Positions 52,901 through 63,849 of a stretch of 64,000 nucleotides of DNA are shown here, piece by piece. The stretch spans positions 30,045 to 94,044 of the forward strand of contig JADMIJ010000007.1 of assembly GCA_015478655.1 (NCBI GenBank), given 5' to 3'. Origin of the DNA: Acidimicrobiales bacterium (lineage in GTDB: Bacteria > Actinomycetota > Acidimicrobiia > Acidimicrobiales > RAAP-2). The notes under the pieces are model-generated. The model saw only the letters and a program-made list of their open reading frames with translations. It was not told the origin of the DNA and made no database searches. Numbering within the stretch: the first letter of the stretch is position 1; every line of letters begins with the position of its first letter. Both the position numbers and the translations under genes were made by a program.

Positions 52901-53559
52901 TGGGGCGCGACCAGTCAGGCCATATCGCCGCCATCGGCTACGACCTCTACGTCCAGATGGTCTCGGAGGCGGTGTCGGAGCTGAAGGGTGAGCCGCGGCC
53001 CCAACCGGTGGAGCTCGCCCTCGACCTGCCTGACGCGGCTCACCTGCCCTCGGCCTACGTGCAGGCCGAGGACGTCCGACTCGAGGCCTACCGACGCCTG
53101 GCCGGCGTTCGCTCTTTGGACCAGATCGCGGATGTGCGTACCGAGTGGGAGGACCGGTTCGGGCCACTGCCGGGACCGGCCGGGGCGCTGTTGGAGGTGG
53201 CCCGCCTCCGCGTGGAGTGCCTGCGGCTCGGGATCACCGACATCTCGGTCACCCTTCCCCGTCCGGGGATGGGCGTCACGGGAGGAGGGTCGGCGTCCAG
53301 GGCGACGGTCAAGGTCTCACCCATCTCGCTTCCGGCCTCCGCCGAGGTCCGGCTCCGCCGACTGGCCCCGGGTGGCACCTACCATCCCGATGTCCATCGA
53401 CTGGTTCTGCCCATGGCCGCACCCCCCGGCTCCGGTGACTACGCCCAGGGCCTGGTGGAGCTGCTGACCAAGCTGGTCCCGGCGGAGTCCGTCACGGCGC
53501 CGATACCGGGTGGGTCGACGGAAGCCGGCAAGGCCCAACCGGTAGCATCGCCGCCGTGA
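49942..53559 (+). CDS. mfd: Transcription-repair coupling factor Mfd
   Basis: Removes stalled RNA polymerase and recruits UvrA. 1205 residues in normal order: UvrB-like N-terminal modules, RNA-polymerase-interacting domain (APGSYVVHRQHGVARYGG), RecG-like translocase with Walker A GDVGFGKTE, DEEQ in VVDEEQRFGVG, TASPIPRT, RGRVGRAGQ (motif VI) and the C-terminal UvrA-regulating TRCF domain. The GTG start gives a standard N-terminus; earlier in-frame codons overlap pth. It overlaps the SurA-like gene by 4 bases. Confidence 0.97.
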   Translation: MSLRSLPPLMRDEPAMARVMGAPNATLAVATPAQAFVLAGLVRLGRRRPVLVVTPTGAAADQLAHDLAAFTGADPTATSPRPDEGAGDVQVFPAWETLPFERVSPDVSTMGRRLRLLWHLGGRPDTDDASRPPIVVAPIKAVLQRLGPWRTAARPIRVAKGDRLDVDDLVVRLVAMGYRRESIVEHRGELAVRGGIVDVFPSTGDEPIRIDLWGDEVDRLTRFDVADQRSIDDLGQVELYGCRELVADETMQKRAAELVGSAPWGRHQWDRLADGDQFDGMESWLPWLADTEELITDLLGDDALVVLVEPRRVRDRAGELLDEESALADALASTWGLEAGVEAPRLHVPFDRLLAETGAGVVSLVPTAEGPDVPQVESRGWEPILGDGSKLAAQISGLVGAGYSVVLCSSSAGGAQRLSGLLAEDGVMVPVAGSIGSSEPESPKGAAGVVDLRVPGARIVVAAVDRGFVLPGAKVAVLTESDVTGRRRPHRQARTRARPVDGFFDDLAPGSYVVHRQHGVARYGGMVTRTMGGATRDYLLLEYRGADKLYLPTDQIELLTPYAGGESPTVSRLGGSEWQRARSKARAAVHEVAEELVALYRRRLEIVGHAFGPDTPWQAELESSFPYVETSDQLRAIEDVKADMERPLPMDRLVCGDVGFGKTEVAIRAVFKAAQDGYQAAVLVPTTLLASQHAQTFAERYAPFPLRVELLSRFLTNAQAKVVLAGLADGSVDVVVGTHRLLGEDVAFKKLGLLVVDEEQRFGVGHKEAIKAMTDGVDVLTLTASPIPRTLEMALTGIRDLSMVNTPPADRRPILTHVGEFEEAAASEAIRRELLREGQVFYVHNRVRDIEAVADRVHHMAPEARVAVAHGQMDEGTLEKVVLDFWEGAYDVLVCTTIIESGIDMPMVNTLVVDRADLLGLGQLHQLRGRVGRAGQRAYAYLFHPVDRVLSEQAYERLRTIGDHTDLGSGFKIALRDLQIRGAGNLLGRDQSGHIAAIGYDLYVQMVSEAVSELKGEPRPQPVELALDLPDAAHLPSAYVQAEDVRLEAYRRLAGVRSLDQIADVRTEWEDRFGPLPGPAGALLEVARLRVECLRLGITDISVTLPRPGMGVTGGGSASRATVKVSPISLPASAEVRLRRLAPGGTYHPDVHRLVLPMAAPPGSGDYAQGLVELLTKLVPAESVTAPIPGGSTEAGKAQPVASPP
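53543..53548 (+). promoter_or_regulatory. Candidate -10 of the SurA-like gene
   Basis: TAGCAT (context GGTAGCAT), inside the mfd 3' end and 7 nt before the GTG at 53556. Confidence 0.4.
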
Positions 53560-54734
53560 AGCGCCAACTCTCGGGGGCAGTCGCCGCCGTCACCGTCGTC
53601 GCCGTCGGGGCGCTGGCCACGGCCTGCGACGTGACCCCGCCGGCCGCCTCGGCCAACGGGACCCCGATCTCCACGGGCACACTCAACACCCAACTCCACA
53701 CGCTGCAGGCCACGGCGGCCGGCGGCTGTCTGCTCCAACTGCAGAACGCCCAACTGACCACCCTGTCCGCGGTGGGAGCCGGCGGCACCGGCACGTACAG
53801 GATGGCATTTGCCGACAGCGTGCTCAACAACCAGGTGGGAGACCTCCTGGCCGAGCAGTACGCCATGTCCAAGGGAATCACCGTGTCGACCTCCGATCTG
53901 AAGACCGCCACATCCGACTTCCAGTCGACCCTCAATGGGGAGATCAGTGCCGAGGTGCAGCAGGCGGGGTCGGCGGGGACCACCTCCTCCTGCCTGGACG
54001 CCAGCGGGGCGACGATCAGCGGCGCCCAGCTTCTGTCCGGGCTGCCGGACCAGGTGCGCACGGCACAGATCCGCAATGAGGCCGTCGACGAGAAGTTGCT
54101 GGCCAGGGGAGCCGACCTTTCCGACAGCGCGGTGGCCGCCTATTACGCTGCCAACCAACCGCTGTTCACCGCCGAGTGCGTGGGTGTGATCGCCACCGAC
54201 ACCCAGGCCCACGCCAATCAGCTGATCGCCCAATTGAACGGCGGAGCAGCCTTTGCCGACGTGGCCAGGGCGAGCTCGCTCGACTCCCAGACGGCCGCCA
54301 ACGGCGGAGCCTTGGGATGCAATTACACCAAGGCACGGGTCGAACAAGCGCTGCGGCAGTCGTCGATCGCGGTGGGGAAGCCGCTGGCAGCGGTACAGGA
54401 CTCGGCCAGCGGGGAGTGGATCATCTACGAGGTCACCAACGAGGCGGTCGAGCCGTTGTCGGCCGCCGCTCCCGTAGCGCGGCGGGAGCTGCTCCAGGCC
54501 ACCGCCAATGTCACCCGGGTGAGCAGGGAGATCGTGGCCTTCGCCCGGCACTCAGACGTCTCCATCGACCCGCGCTACGGGAGCTGGAAGTCCCTCGTCG
54601 TCGTGGCGCCGGTCGCCCCGCCCGAGCAGTACCTCCTGGCCTCGGCGTCGGGCAACCCCACGGCCGCCACCGGTTCGTCCGGCAACCTCAACGGAGTCCA
54701 TGCCGGCGGGACCGGCTCGACCGGCGGGACCTGA
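53556..54734 (+). CDS. SurA/PpiC-like lipoprotein (peptidyl-prolyl isomerase family)
   Basis: Lipoprotein signal with lipobox LATAC (C24). A helical SurA N-terminal domain follows (about 30-210), then a parvulin-like domain (about 215-300: FADVARASSLDSQTAANGG is the PpiC strand-helix motif) and a Gly/Ser/Thr-rich tail. Likely an extracytoplasmic foldase. The parvulin domain looks short and lacks some catalytic His and Cys positions, so it may be a chaperone only. The mfd - SurA-like - mazG order is conserved in Actinobacteria. Confidence 0.85.
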   Translation: MKRQLSGAVAAVTVVAVGALATACDVTPPAASANGTPISTGTLNTQLHTLQATAAGGCLLQLQNAQLTTLSAVGAGGTGTYRMAFADSVLNNQVGDLLAEQYAMSKGITVSTSDLKTATSDFQSTLNGEISAEVQQAGSAGTTSSCLDASGATISGAQLLSGLPDQVRTAQIRNEAVDEKLLARGADLSDSAVAAYYAANQPLFTAECVGVIATDTQAHANQLIAQLNGGAAFADVARASSLDSQTAANGGALGCNYTKARVEQALRQSSIAVGKPLAAVQDSASGEWIIYEVTNEAVEPLSAAAPVARRELLQATANVTRVSREIVAFARHSDVSIDPRYGSWKSLVVVAPVAPPEQYLLASASGNPTAATGSSGNLNGVHAGGTGSTGGT

Positions 54735-54745
54735 TCCCGCCACCG

Positions 54746-56257
54746 ATGAGTGCGGGCAAGGTGGCGGGCCAACGGTATCCCCCGCAGATCGACGTGGTGG
54801 GGCTGGGACCGGCCGGGCCCGAGCTGATCACGGCCGGAGCCCAGGCCCTGATGGACGCAGCCCCGGCCCTCTTCCTCCGCACCCGGCGTCATCCCTCGGC
54901 AGCCGGCTTCCCCGAGGCCGACACCTTCGACCACCTCTATGAGCACGGCGAGACGTTCGAGGAGGTCTACTGCGCCATCGTCAGCGATCTCGTCGTGGCC
55001 GCCACCCGGAATCAAAGGGTTGTCTACGCCGTGCCGGGTTCGCCCTTGGTGGCCGAACGGACCGTCACCTTGTTGCGGGAGCACCCGGCGGTGGCGAGCG
55101 GCGAAATGACCCTGACCGTGCACCCGTCGGTGTCGTTCGTCGATCTGGCCTTTGCCCGGCTCGGAGTCGACCCCCTCACTTCGGGGGTCCGGATCATCGA
55201 CGCGGAGTCCTTCGCCATCGACGCGGCCGGGGAGCGTGGGCCCCTGCTGGTGGCCCAGTGTTGGAGCAGGGCGGTGCTGTCTGACATCAAGCTGGCCGCT
55301 GAGATTCCATCTGGGGAAACGGTGACCGTCCTCCACCACCTGGGACTGGACGACGAGGTGGTGCGGGAGCTCGAGTGGGAAGACCTCGATCGATCCTTCG
55401 CCCCGGACCACTTGACTTCGCTGTGGATCCCCCATGTTGCCGCCCCCGTGGCGGCGGAGTTGGTGCGACTGGACGAGCTGGTCCATCTGTTGCGCCAGCG
55501 GTGCCCGTGGGACCGCGAGCAGACCCATGGCTCCCTCGCCCGTCACCTCCTCGAGGAGTCGTATGAGGTGCTCGAGGCCATCGATGCGCTCGCCGCTCTC
55601 GACGCGGAAGCCGATGCGGCCGGGGATGGGCGCCATGACGTCGCCGCCCTCAGCCCGGGGACGGGTGCCGAGGAACGTGCCGTGGCGGACCTCGAGGAAG
55701 AGCTCGGCGACCTTCTGTTTCAGGTGTACTTCCACGCCACGCTGGCCGCCGAGGCCGGGCGGTTCACCCTCGCCGACGTGGCCCGCGGTGTGCACGACAA
55801 GCTCGTGTCCCGCCACCCCCATGTGTTCGGCGCCGTCTCCGTGGAGACTGGCGAGGATGTGGCCACCAACTGGGAGGCGCTGAAGAAGTCGGAGAAGAAC
55901 CGGTCCAGCGTGACCGAAGGAATTCCGGCCGCCCTCCCCGCCCTGGCCCTGGCGGCCAAGTTGCAGCGGAAGGCACTGGCCATCGGGATGGCGCTCCCAA
56001 CGGTGGCCGAGGAGGCCATTCGGGTGGCCGAGGGAGTCTCGAGCCTGGGTAGGCCGGACGCCGAGGCTGACCGTGCGGAGGGGCAACCTCACGGCCGGGT
56101 CACCGATGGCGTCGGGGGCCGCGCCGACCATTCGGCCGAGCTCGGGGAGCTCCTGTTCTCACTGGCCAATGTGGCCCGGGTCCTGGGGGTGGATCCGGAG
56201 ACCGCTCTGCGATCCAGAGCGGCCACCTTCCGGACGGCGGTCGAGAAGTCGGGTTGA
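54746..56257 (+). CDS. mazG: YabN-like fusion: tetrapyrrole-methylase-fold domain + MazG pyrophosphohydrolase
   Basis: 503 residues. The N-terminal half (about 14-230) has the TP-methylase pattern IDVVGLGPAGPELIT and VYAVPGSPLVAERTV. The C-terminal half is MazG, with two acidic metal motifs: LARHLLEESYEVLEAID and DLEEELGDLLFQVYFHA. MazG removes aberrant NTPs. Function of the methylase-like half is unknown. A charged 60-residue stretch rich in Asp, Ala and Gly interrupts the MazG module after the first acidic motif. ATG start 11 bases after the SurA-like stop. Confidence 0.93.
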   Translation: MSAGKVAGQRYPPQIDVVGLGPAGPELITAGAQALMDAAPALFLRTRRHPSAAGFPEADTFDHLYEHGETFEEVYCAIVSDLVVAATRNQRVVYAVPGSPLVAERTVTLLREHPAVASGEMTLTVHPSVSFVDLAFARLGVDPLTSGVRIIDAESFAIDAAGERGPLLVAQCWSRAVLSDIKLAAEIPSGETVTVLHHLGLDDEVVRELEWEDLDRSFAPDHLTSLWIPHVAAPVAAELVRLDELVHLLRQRCPWDREQTHGSLARHLLEESYEVLEAIDALAALDAEADAAGDGRHDVAALSPGTGAEERAVADLEEELGDLLFQVYFHATLAAEAGRFTLADVARGVHDKLVSRHPHVFGAVSVETGEDVATNWEALKKSEKNRSSVTEGIPAALPALALAAKLQRKALAIGMALPTVAEEAIRVAEGVSSLGRPDAEADRAEGQPHGRVTDGVGGRADHSAELGELLFSLANVARVLGVDPETALRSRAATFRTAVEKSG

Positions 56258-56369
56258 CGCATTTCGACGACCTCTCGGCGTCGCCCGCCAGCCGTCAGTG
56301 GTGGGCGGCGAATTCCCAGGTCCCGGCCATCCTGGATGGTAACTTTTCTCACACCGGCAACAGGAGTGA

Positions 56370-58596
<2,227 letters not shown>

Positions 58597-58600
<4 letters not shown>

Positions 58601-59085
58601 CCCCGCATCCCGAGGCAGGCGTTGGGGGGAAGGTCGGCTCGGATCCGGACGTCATCGCCGTTGCCGAGCTGTTGGGTCGTGAGCCGGCAGGCGAGTTCGA
58701 GGTCGTGGTCCGCAGTGACGAAGGGGCCCCAGCGGTCATCGAGAACACCCCCTTCCTGTTCGATGGCACGCCGATGCCCACCCGCTACTGGCTGATCGAC
58801 CCCTGTCTCCGGGAGGCAGTGAGCAGGCTCGAGTCGACCGGAGGGGTTCGCCAGGCCGAGGCGGCCGTGCCCGTCGAGCAGGTGGCGGCGGCCCACCTCC
58901 GTTACGCCGCAGAGCGGGACTCGCTGGTGGGCGCAGACCATCAGGGTCCGAAGCCCTCCGGCGGCGTCGGCGGAACCAGACAGGGGGTCAAATGCCTGCA
59001 CGCCCATCTGGCCTGGTGGCTGGCAGGCGGCGACGATCCGGTCGGGGAGTGGACGGCGCAACGGATCGGGCTCCACCCGTCGTAG
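58597..59085 (+). CDS. DUF501 family protein
   Basis: 162 residues. The DUF501 pattern is clear: FEVVVRSDEGAPAVIENTPF, DGTPMPTRYWLIDPCLREAV and, near the end, GGVGGTRQGVKCLHAHLAWW. The last block, with its Cys and two His, looks like a metal or cofactor site. Function unknown; almost always next to ftsB. The TTG start overlaps the ftsB stop (TTGA). Confidence 0.88.
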
Positions 59086-59153
59086 CAGGCGCAACCGTCG
59101 CACAGATCCAGCTGCTGCTTGTGGCCCTGTTTGTCGTTTGCCCAGGTGATGGG

Positions 59154-59159
59154 TAGTCT
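59154..59159 (+). promoter_or_regulatory. Candidate -10 of the sugar operon
   Basis: TAGTCT (context GGGTAGTCT), 7 nt before the GTG at 59167. It marks a new transcription unit after DUF501 and decides between this GTG and an ATG six codons upstream. Confidence 0.4.
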
Positions 59160-59166
59160 GGCGCCG

Positions 59167-60366
59167 GTGGGGCTGCGCTGGAACAGGGACGTCACCGTCC
59201 TCGGGGGCTGCGGCCACGTCGGGCTACCCCTTGGTCTGGCGTTCGCTGATTCGGGTCAGCAGGTAACCCTGTACGACACTAATCTGGCCGCCGTCGATCG
59301 GGTGCGGTCGGGGAAGATGCCCCACCTGGAGCCGGGCGCCCCTGAGGTCTTGCGCCGAACGTTGGAGTCCGGCGCGTTGGCCGCCTCGACCGATCCGTCC
59401 ACCATCGGAGCCAGCGAACATCTGGTCGTGGTCATCGGCACTCCGGTCGACGAGCACCTCAACCCCGACCCCCAGGCCGTGGTGAACGCGCTCGAGGCCG
59501 TGTCGGACGAACTGGTCGATGGGCAGATCCTCATCCTGCGCAGCACAGTCTTCCCTGGCGTCACCCGCTTGGTTGAGCGGCTCATCGGTCGATTGGGCAA
59601 GTCGATCGACGTCGCCTTCTGCCCCGAGCGGATCGCCGAGGGCAAGGCGATGGAAGAGCTGTATACCTTGCCCCAGATCGTGGCGGCCCGGACCGATCGT
59701 GCCTATGACCGGGCTGCATCGCTCTTCGGGCATCTGACCGGGACCATGGTGCGGGTGGAGCCGGAAGAGGCTGAGCTGGCCAAGCTCTTCACCAACTCCT
59801 ACCGCTACATCAAGTTCGCCGCCGCCAATCAGCTGTACATGATGGCCAACGATTTCGGTCTTGACTATGAACGCATACGTGCCGCGGTGATCGAGGACTA
59901 TCCCCGTGCCGCCGACCTGCCAGGCCCGGGATTCGCCGCCGGGCCCTGCCTCTTGAAGGACACCATGCAGTTGGCCGCATTCAACAACAACAACTTCGCC
60001 CTGGGCCAGGCCAGCATGCAGATCAACGAAGGCCTGCCCCTGTACCTCGTGTCGAGGATGGCGGCGCGGTTTGACCTCGACTCCATGACCGTGGGCATCC
60101 TGGGCATGGCGTTCAAGGGGGAGTCCGACGACAATCGCTCGAGCCTCTCCTACAAGCTGAAGCGCGTGCTCAAGGTCCGGGCCGCAGGTGTGCTGACCAC
60201 CGATCCGTTCGTCACTGTGGACGACAGCCTGTCACCGCTGGAGCTGGTCCTCGAGCAGGCGGACCTCGTCGTCATCGGGGCACCCCACCGGGCCTATGCC
60301 GATGTGGCCATCCGTCAGCCAGTGGTGGATATCTGGAACCTTCGTGGCCAGGGCGTGGTGACGTGA
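59167..60366 (+). CDS. Nucleotide-sugar dehydrogenase (UDP-glucose/UDP-ManNAc type)
   Basis: Oxidises C6 of an NDP-hexose in two NAD+ steps. 399 residues: VLGGCGHVGLPLGLAFADSG (NAD loop), FCPERIAEG (151-159, the WecC-type signature), catalytic Cys C261 in AAGPCLLKDTMQLA, and a C-terminal UDP-binding domain. FCPERIAEGK favours the UDP-N-acetylmannosamine or GlcNAc-type branch over UDP-glucose dehydrogenase. First of three overlapping genes. Confidence 0.9.
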   Translation: MGLRWNRDVTVLGGCGHVGLPLGLAFADSGQQVTLYDTNLAAVDRVRSGKMPHLEPGAPEVLRRTLESGALAASTDPSTIGASEHLVVVIGTPVDEHLNPDPQAVVNALEAVSDELVDGQILILRSTVFPGVTRLVERLIGRLGKSIDVAFCPERIAEGKAMEELYTLPQIVAARTDRAYDRAASLFGHLTGTMVRVEPEEAELAKLFTNSYRYIKFAAANQLYMMANDFGLDYERIRAAVIEDYPRAADLPGPGFAAGPCLLKDTMQLAAFNNNNFALGQASMQINEGLPLYLVSRMAARFDLDSMTVGILGMAFKGESDDNRSSLSYKLKRVLKVRAAGVLTTDPFVTVDDSLSPLELVLEQADLVVIGAPHRAYADVAIRQPVVDIWNLRGQGVVT

Positions 60367-61109
60367 AACCCCGGGTGTCCATCGTCATCCCGGCCTACAA
60401 CGAGGACTCTGAGATCGAGGACGTCCTTGGCCGGTTGTCCGAGGCGGTGCAACTGCCACACGAGATCCTGGTGGTGGTGGACTCGGTCGATGACTCCACG
60501 ATCGGCCCGGTCGAGAAGTACGCACGACAGGACCCGACCGCCTCGGTGATCGTCAACGACGTCGGTCCTGGACCGGCCCAGGCCATCGGCTACGGCATCG
60601 ACCGGGCGGCGGCCGACGTGGTGGTCGTGACCATGGCCGATGGATGTGACGACCCCCAACAGATCGACCAACTGGTGCGCCTGGTCGAGCGGGGTGTGGT
60701 CATTGCCGCTGCTTCGAGGTACTCGAGGGGCGGCCAGCAAGTCGGCGGTCCGTTCCTCAAGGGTTTGTTGTCCCGTCTGGCCGGACTCTCGCTGTGGGGG
60801 CTGGCCCGGGTTGGTACCCGGGACGCCACCAATTCCTTCAAGGCGTACGACGTGGACTTCGTTCGACAGGTGGGAGTCGCCTCGACTGCCGGATTCGAGA
60901 TCGGCATCGAACTGGTGGCTAAAGCTCGCCGGGCCCGCTTGCCTGTCGCCGAAATTCCCACCATCTGGCTCGAACGCCATCAGGGCATGTCAAACTTCAA
61001 GCTCGTAAGCTGGCTTCCGCACTATCTACGCTGGTGGTGGTTCGCCTTCGGGTCTCGCCTCCCGGTCGAAGAGATCCGCGCCGTCGCCGATCGGAGAGGA
61101 CAACCATGA
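60363..61109 (+). CDS. Glycosyltransferase family 2 (DPM-like)
   Basis: GT-A fold, 248 residues: VSIVIPAYNEDSEIEDVL opens it, VVDSVDDST is the first Asp motif and MADGCDDPQQ takes the place of the D-x-D metal site. Two weakly hydrophobic stretches but no TM pair. It would transfer a sugar to a polyprenyl-phosphate or lipid acceptor. Overlaps both neighbours by 4 bases (GTGA and ATGA). Confidence 0.88.
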   Translation: MKPRVSIVIPAYNEDSEIEDVLGRLSEAVQLPHEILVVVDSVDDSTIGPVEKYARQDPTASVIVNDVGPGPAQAIGYGIDRAAADVVVVTMADGCDDPQQIDQLVRLVERGVVIAAASRYSRGGQQVGGPFLKGLLSRLAGLSLWGLARVGTRDATNSFKAYDVDFVRQVGVASTAGFEIGIELVAKARRARLPVAEIPTIWLERHQGMSNFKLVSWLPHYLRWWWFAFGSRLPVEEIRAVADRRGQP

Positions 61110-62131
61110 GCACCGTACTCGTCACGGGATCGGCCGGCTTCATCGGCGGCTACGTGGTCAAGGAACTCCTCGACGACGGCCACAGCGTGGTCGGGATCGA
61201 CAACTACTCGAAGTACGGGCCGGTCAGACGATCCTACGACGACCACCCGTCCTACCGCTTCATCGAGGGCGACGCCCGGGACGTAGGACTCCTCACGGGC
61301 GAGTTGGCCGAGTGTGACCACTTCATCGCCGGGGCCGCCCTGATCGGCGGCATCTCCTACTTCCACACCTATCCGTACGACCTGTTGGCCACCAACGAGC
61401 GGATCACCGCCTCGTCATGCGACGCGGCCATCAAGGCTCATGAGCAGGGTCGGCTCGAGAAGGTCACCTATCTGAGCTCGTCGATGGTCTTCGAGTCGGC
61501 AGACACCTGGCCGTCCCACGAGGGCCAAGAACATGAAGTGCCACCGCCTGTGTCCTCCTACGGCTTTCAGAAGCTGGCCGTGGAGTACTTCGCCCGCGCC
61601 GCCTTCGATCAGTACGGACTGCCGTTCACCATCGTGCGCCCTTTCAACTGCGTGGGCATCGGCGAGCGGCGGGCCCTCGGGGATGTCGAGATCCTGAGCG
61701 GCAACGTGAGCCTGGCCATGAGCCACGTGGTGCCCGACCTGGTGCAGAAGGTCCTGAAGGGTCAGGATCCGCTGCACATCCTGGGCGACGGCACCCAGGT
61801 CCGCCACTACACGTACGGCGCCGACCTGGCCGAGGGCATCGTGGCCGCCATGGAGCACCCAGACGCCCTCAATGAGGACTTCAACCTGTCGACCGCCGAG
61901 TCGACCACCGTGCTGGAGCTGGCGCAGGCCATCTGGCTGGCCATCAAGGGCCCGGACGTACCGTTCCACTGGGTTTCCGATCCTCCGTTCCAACACGACG
62001 TCAACCGGCGTGTGCCCTCGACCGAGAAGGCCAAGCGGATCCTCGGCTACGAGGCCACCACCAGTCTCGAGAGGATCCTGCAGGACGTGGTGCCCTGGAT
62101 CGAGAAGGCGGTGGCGGACGGCACCATCTGA
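61106..62131 (+). CDS. NAD-dependent sugar epimerase/dehydratase (extended SDR)
   Basis: 341 residues. VLVTGSAGFIGGYVVKEL is the G-x-x-G-x-x-G NAD site. The catalytic Y-x-x-x-K is SYGFQKLAVEYF, with the Ser in LSSSMVF. VRPFNCVGIGE and HYTYGADLAEG are GDP/UDP-sugar-epimerase features. ATG with GGAGAGGA upstream, overlapping the GT2 stop. Together with the dehydrogenase and GT2 it should make and use a modified, perhaps uronic, sugar. Confidence 0.9.
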   Translation: MSTVLVTGSAGFIGGYVVKELLDDGHSVVGIDNYSKYGPVRRSYDDHPSYRFIEGDARDVGLLTGELAECDHFIAGAALIGGISYFHTYPYDLLATNERITASSCDAAIKAHEQGRLEKVTYLSSSMVFESADTWPSHEGQEHEVPPPVSSYGFQKLAVEYFARAAFDQYGLPFTIVRPFNCVGIGERRALGDVEILSGNVSLAMSHVVPDLVQKVLKGQDPLHILGDGTQVRHYTYGADLAEGIVAAMEHPDALNEDFNLSTAESTTVLELAQAIWLAIKGPDVPFHWVSDPPFQHDVNRRVPSTEKAKRILGYEATTSLERILQDVVPWIEKAVADGTI

Positions 62132-62163
62132 CGATCCCACAGTCACCCTTCCGCTGGTGTCAT

Positions 62164-62185
62164 CCACGGCAGGCCGTGGTAGCAA
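62164..62185 (+). promoter_or_regulatory. Inverted repeat and -10 of the Ppx/GppA gene
   Basis: CCACGGC-AG-GCCGTGG (62164-62179) is a perfect 7-bp inverted repeat directly followed by TAGCAA (62180-62185), itself 6 nt before the ATG. The repeat fills the spacer just upstream of the -10 and may be an operator. Confidence 0.4.
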
Positions 62186-62191
62186 GGGGGC

Positions 62192-63121
62192 ATGGAGTCC
62201 GAGGGCCCTGTTGCCGCCATTGATTGTGGGACCAACTCCACGCGCCTCCTGATCGCAGATGCCAGCGGCAGGCCACTCGAGCGCCACACCCAGATCACCA
62301 GGCTGGGCGAAGCCGTCGACGCCACGGGAGAGCTTTCAGCCGATGCCATCGAGCGGTGCGTCTGGGTCCTGACCGAGTATCGACACCTCATGGACGGATT
62401 GGGCGTGCTCCGGGGCCGGTTGGTGGCTACATCGGCCGTGCGTGACGCCTCGAATGGCGAAGATTTCCTCCACGCTGCCAGCGAGGTGACCGGCCTGTCG
62501 CCGGAGCTGCTGACGGGAACCGAGGAAGGCAGGCTGTCCATGGCTGGGGCCATCTCCGATCTCGACCCGACTGACGGGCCGTTCCTGATCCTGGATATCG
62601 GTGGGGGATCCACGGAACTGATCACCGGATCGGGGCCCGATGACCCCGATCTCTCCGCCGTGTCCCTGCAGCTCGGCTGTGTGCGGGTGACGGAGCGCTA
62701 CCTGTTGTCGGATCCACCCACCCCAGCGGAGCTGGACGACGCCGAAGCCATGATCAACGGGCTACTGGACCAGGCCGCCAGTGAGAATCCGCAGTTGCTG
62801 GCCGCTCACCGCCTGGTCGGACTGGCCGGCACGATCACCACCCTGGCCTCGTTGCAGCTGGGACTCGACGTGTATGACCGCGACCGGATCCACCATGCCG
62901 TGCTCTCGGCCGATGATGTCCACAAGTGGTGCCGGACCCTGGCCTCGGAGGATCGTTCGGCCCGCCTCGACCGTGCCGGCATGGTGCCCGGTCGCGAAGA
63001 TGTGATCGTGGCTGGGGCGATGATCCTGGAGGCGGCGATGAGCCGATTCGAATTTGATCAGTGCCTCGTATCGGAGGCGGACATCCTCGACGGAATGGTG
63101 GTCAGCTTGCTCGTCCGTTGA
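62192..63121 (+). CDS. Ppx/GppA family exopolyphosphatase
   Basis: 309 residues of the ASKHA fold: AAIDCGTNSTRLLIADASG (phosphate loop 1), ATSAVRDASNGEDFL, LILDIGGGSTELITG (phosphate loop 2) and AGTITTLASLQLGL. It cleaves polyphosphate or pppGpp. The length is that of the short actinobacterial Ppx1/Ppx2 type without the C-terminal HD domain. In many Actinobacteria it directly follows DUF501; here the sugar operon intervenes. Confidence 0.93.
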   Translation: MESEGPVAAIDCGTNSTRLLIADASGRPLERHTQITRLGEAVDATGELSADAIERCVWVLTEYRHLMDGLGVLRGRLVATSAVRDASNGEDFLHAASEVTGLSPELLTGTEEGRLSMAGAISDLDPTDGPFLILDIGGGSTELITGSGPDDPDLSAVSLQLGCVRVTERYLLSDPPTPAELDDAEAMINGLLDQAASENPQLLAAHRLVGLAGTITTLASLQLGLDVYDRDRIHHAVLSADDVHKWCRTLASEDRSARLDRAGMVPGREDVIVAGAMILEAAMSRFEFDQCLVSEADILDGMVVSLLVR

Positions 63122-63170
63122 CGAGCTACCTGATTTCGCCGGTCCAGCCTTCAGGTTGTGCCGCCCTCTG

Positions 63171-63827
63171 TCATGACTTTCTCGCAATGACGAGGAACTG
63201 TTTCCCAAGAATCCTCCACGCCGGGCGCATCCTCAAGTAGGCCCGAGTGAACAGGGGGGATTTCGGCAACATGCTGCGAAAGGAAAATGGCAAGAACCTC
63301 GGAATCACATCCTCGATCGTAAAGCCTGCGGCGTAGAGATGCTCTGCTACCGACACGTGCGACAGGGCGAGAACGTGATCAGCACAGTCAAAATACTCTC
63401 GGCCACAGTATTTGAAGTTAGGACCGCAAATTGCGATCCGTCCGTTGCTTGTCAGCGATCCACGCATCAGGATCAGGAATCTCGCAATGTCTTCCAGAGT
63501 GTGCAGGTGCTCAAGGAAGTTCGACACGAAGACGCCGTCGAAATAGTCAGGAGGAAGTTCCGCATCGAAGACATCGCTGGTGATCGCTTTTATCTCAGGA
63601 TGACGGAAGGCAGAGTTGTCGACTTGATCGATGCTCCACCGCTCTGCCTCCGGAACAGAGTTGAGAAACTCACAGCGGCCCGATGACGGATCAAGGATTC
63701 GTTGCGGCCGACCCAGTCTGTCGTAGATGTACTTGCCGATCTCATTCCAGACTGCCTGCCGACTGGGCTGGTCGATGTACCGGAATCGGTATTCGTACAG
63801 ACGCTGATAGTTGATCGAAGATGCCAT
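63171..63827 (-). CDS. Class I SAM-dependent methyltransferase, lower GC
   Basis: 218 residues. RILDPSSGRCEFLNSV stands for motif I (the family's G-x-G is S-G-R), and FDGVFVSNFLEHLHTLED is the post-motif III region. RIAICGPNFKYCG and DHVLALSHVSVAEHLYAAGF are typical of methyltransferases in surface-polysaccharide clusters. Codon use is noticeably AT-richer than its neighbours, suggesting acquisition. A possible membrane-protein gene ends 22 bases upstream on the same strand. Confidence 0.82.
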   Translation of the reverse strand: MASSINYQRLYEYRFRYIDQPSRQAVWNEIGKYIYDRLGRPQRILDPSSGRCEFLNSVPEAERWSIDQVDNSAFRHPEIKAITSDVFDAELPPDYFDGVFVSNFLEHLHTLEDIARFLILMRGSLTSNGRIAICGPNFKYCGREYFDCADHVLALSHVSVAEHLYAAGFTIEDVIPRFLPFSFRSMLPKSPLFTRAYLRMRPAWRILGKQFLVIARKS

Positions 63828-63849
63828 GGTTCCTTCTTATCAGTGATGC

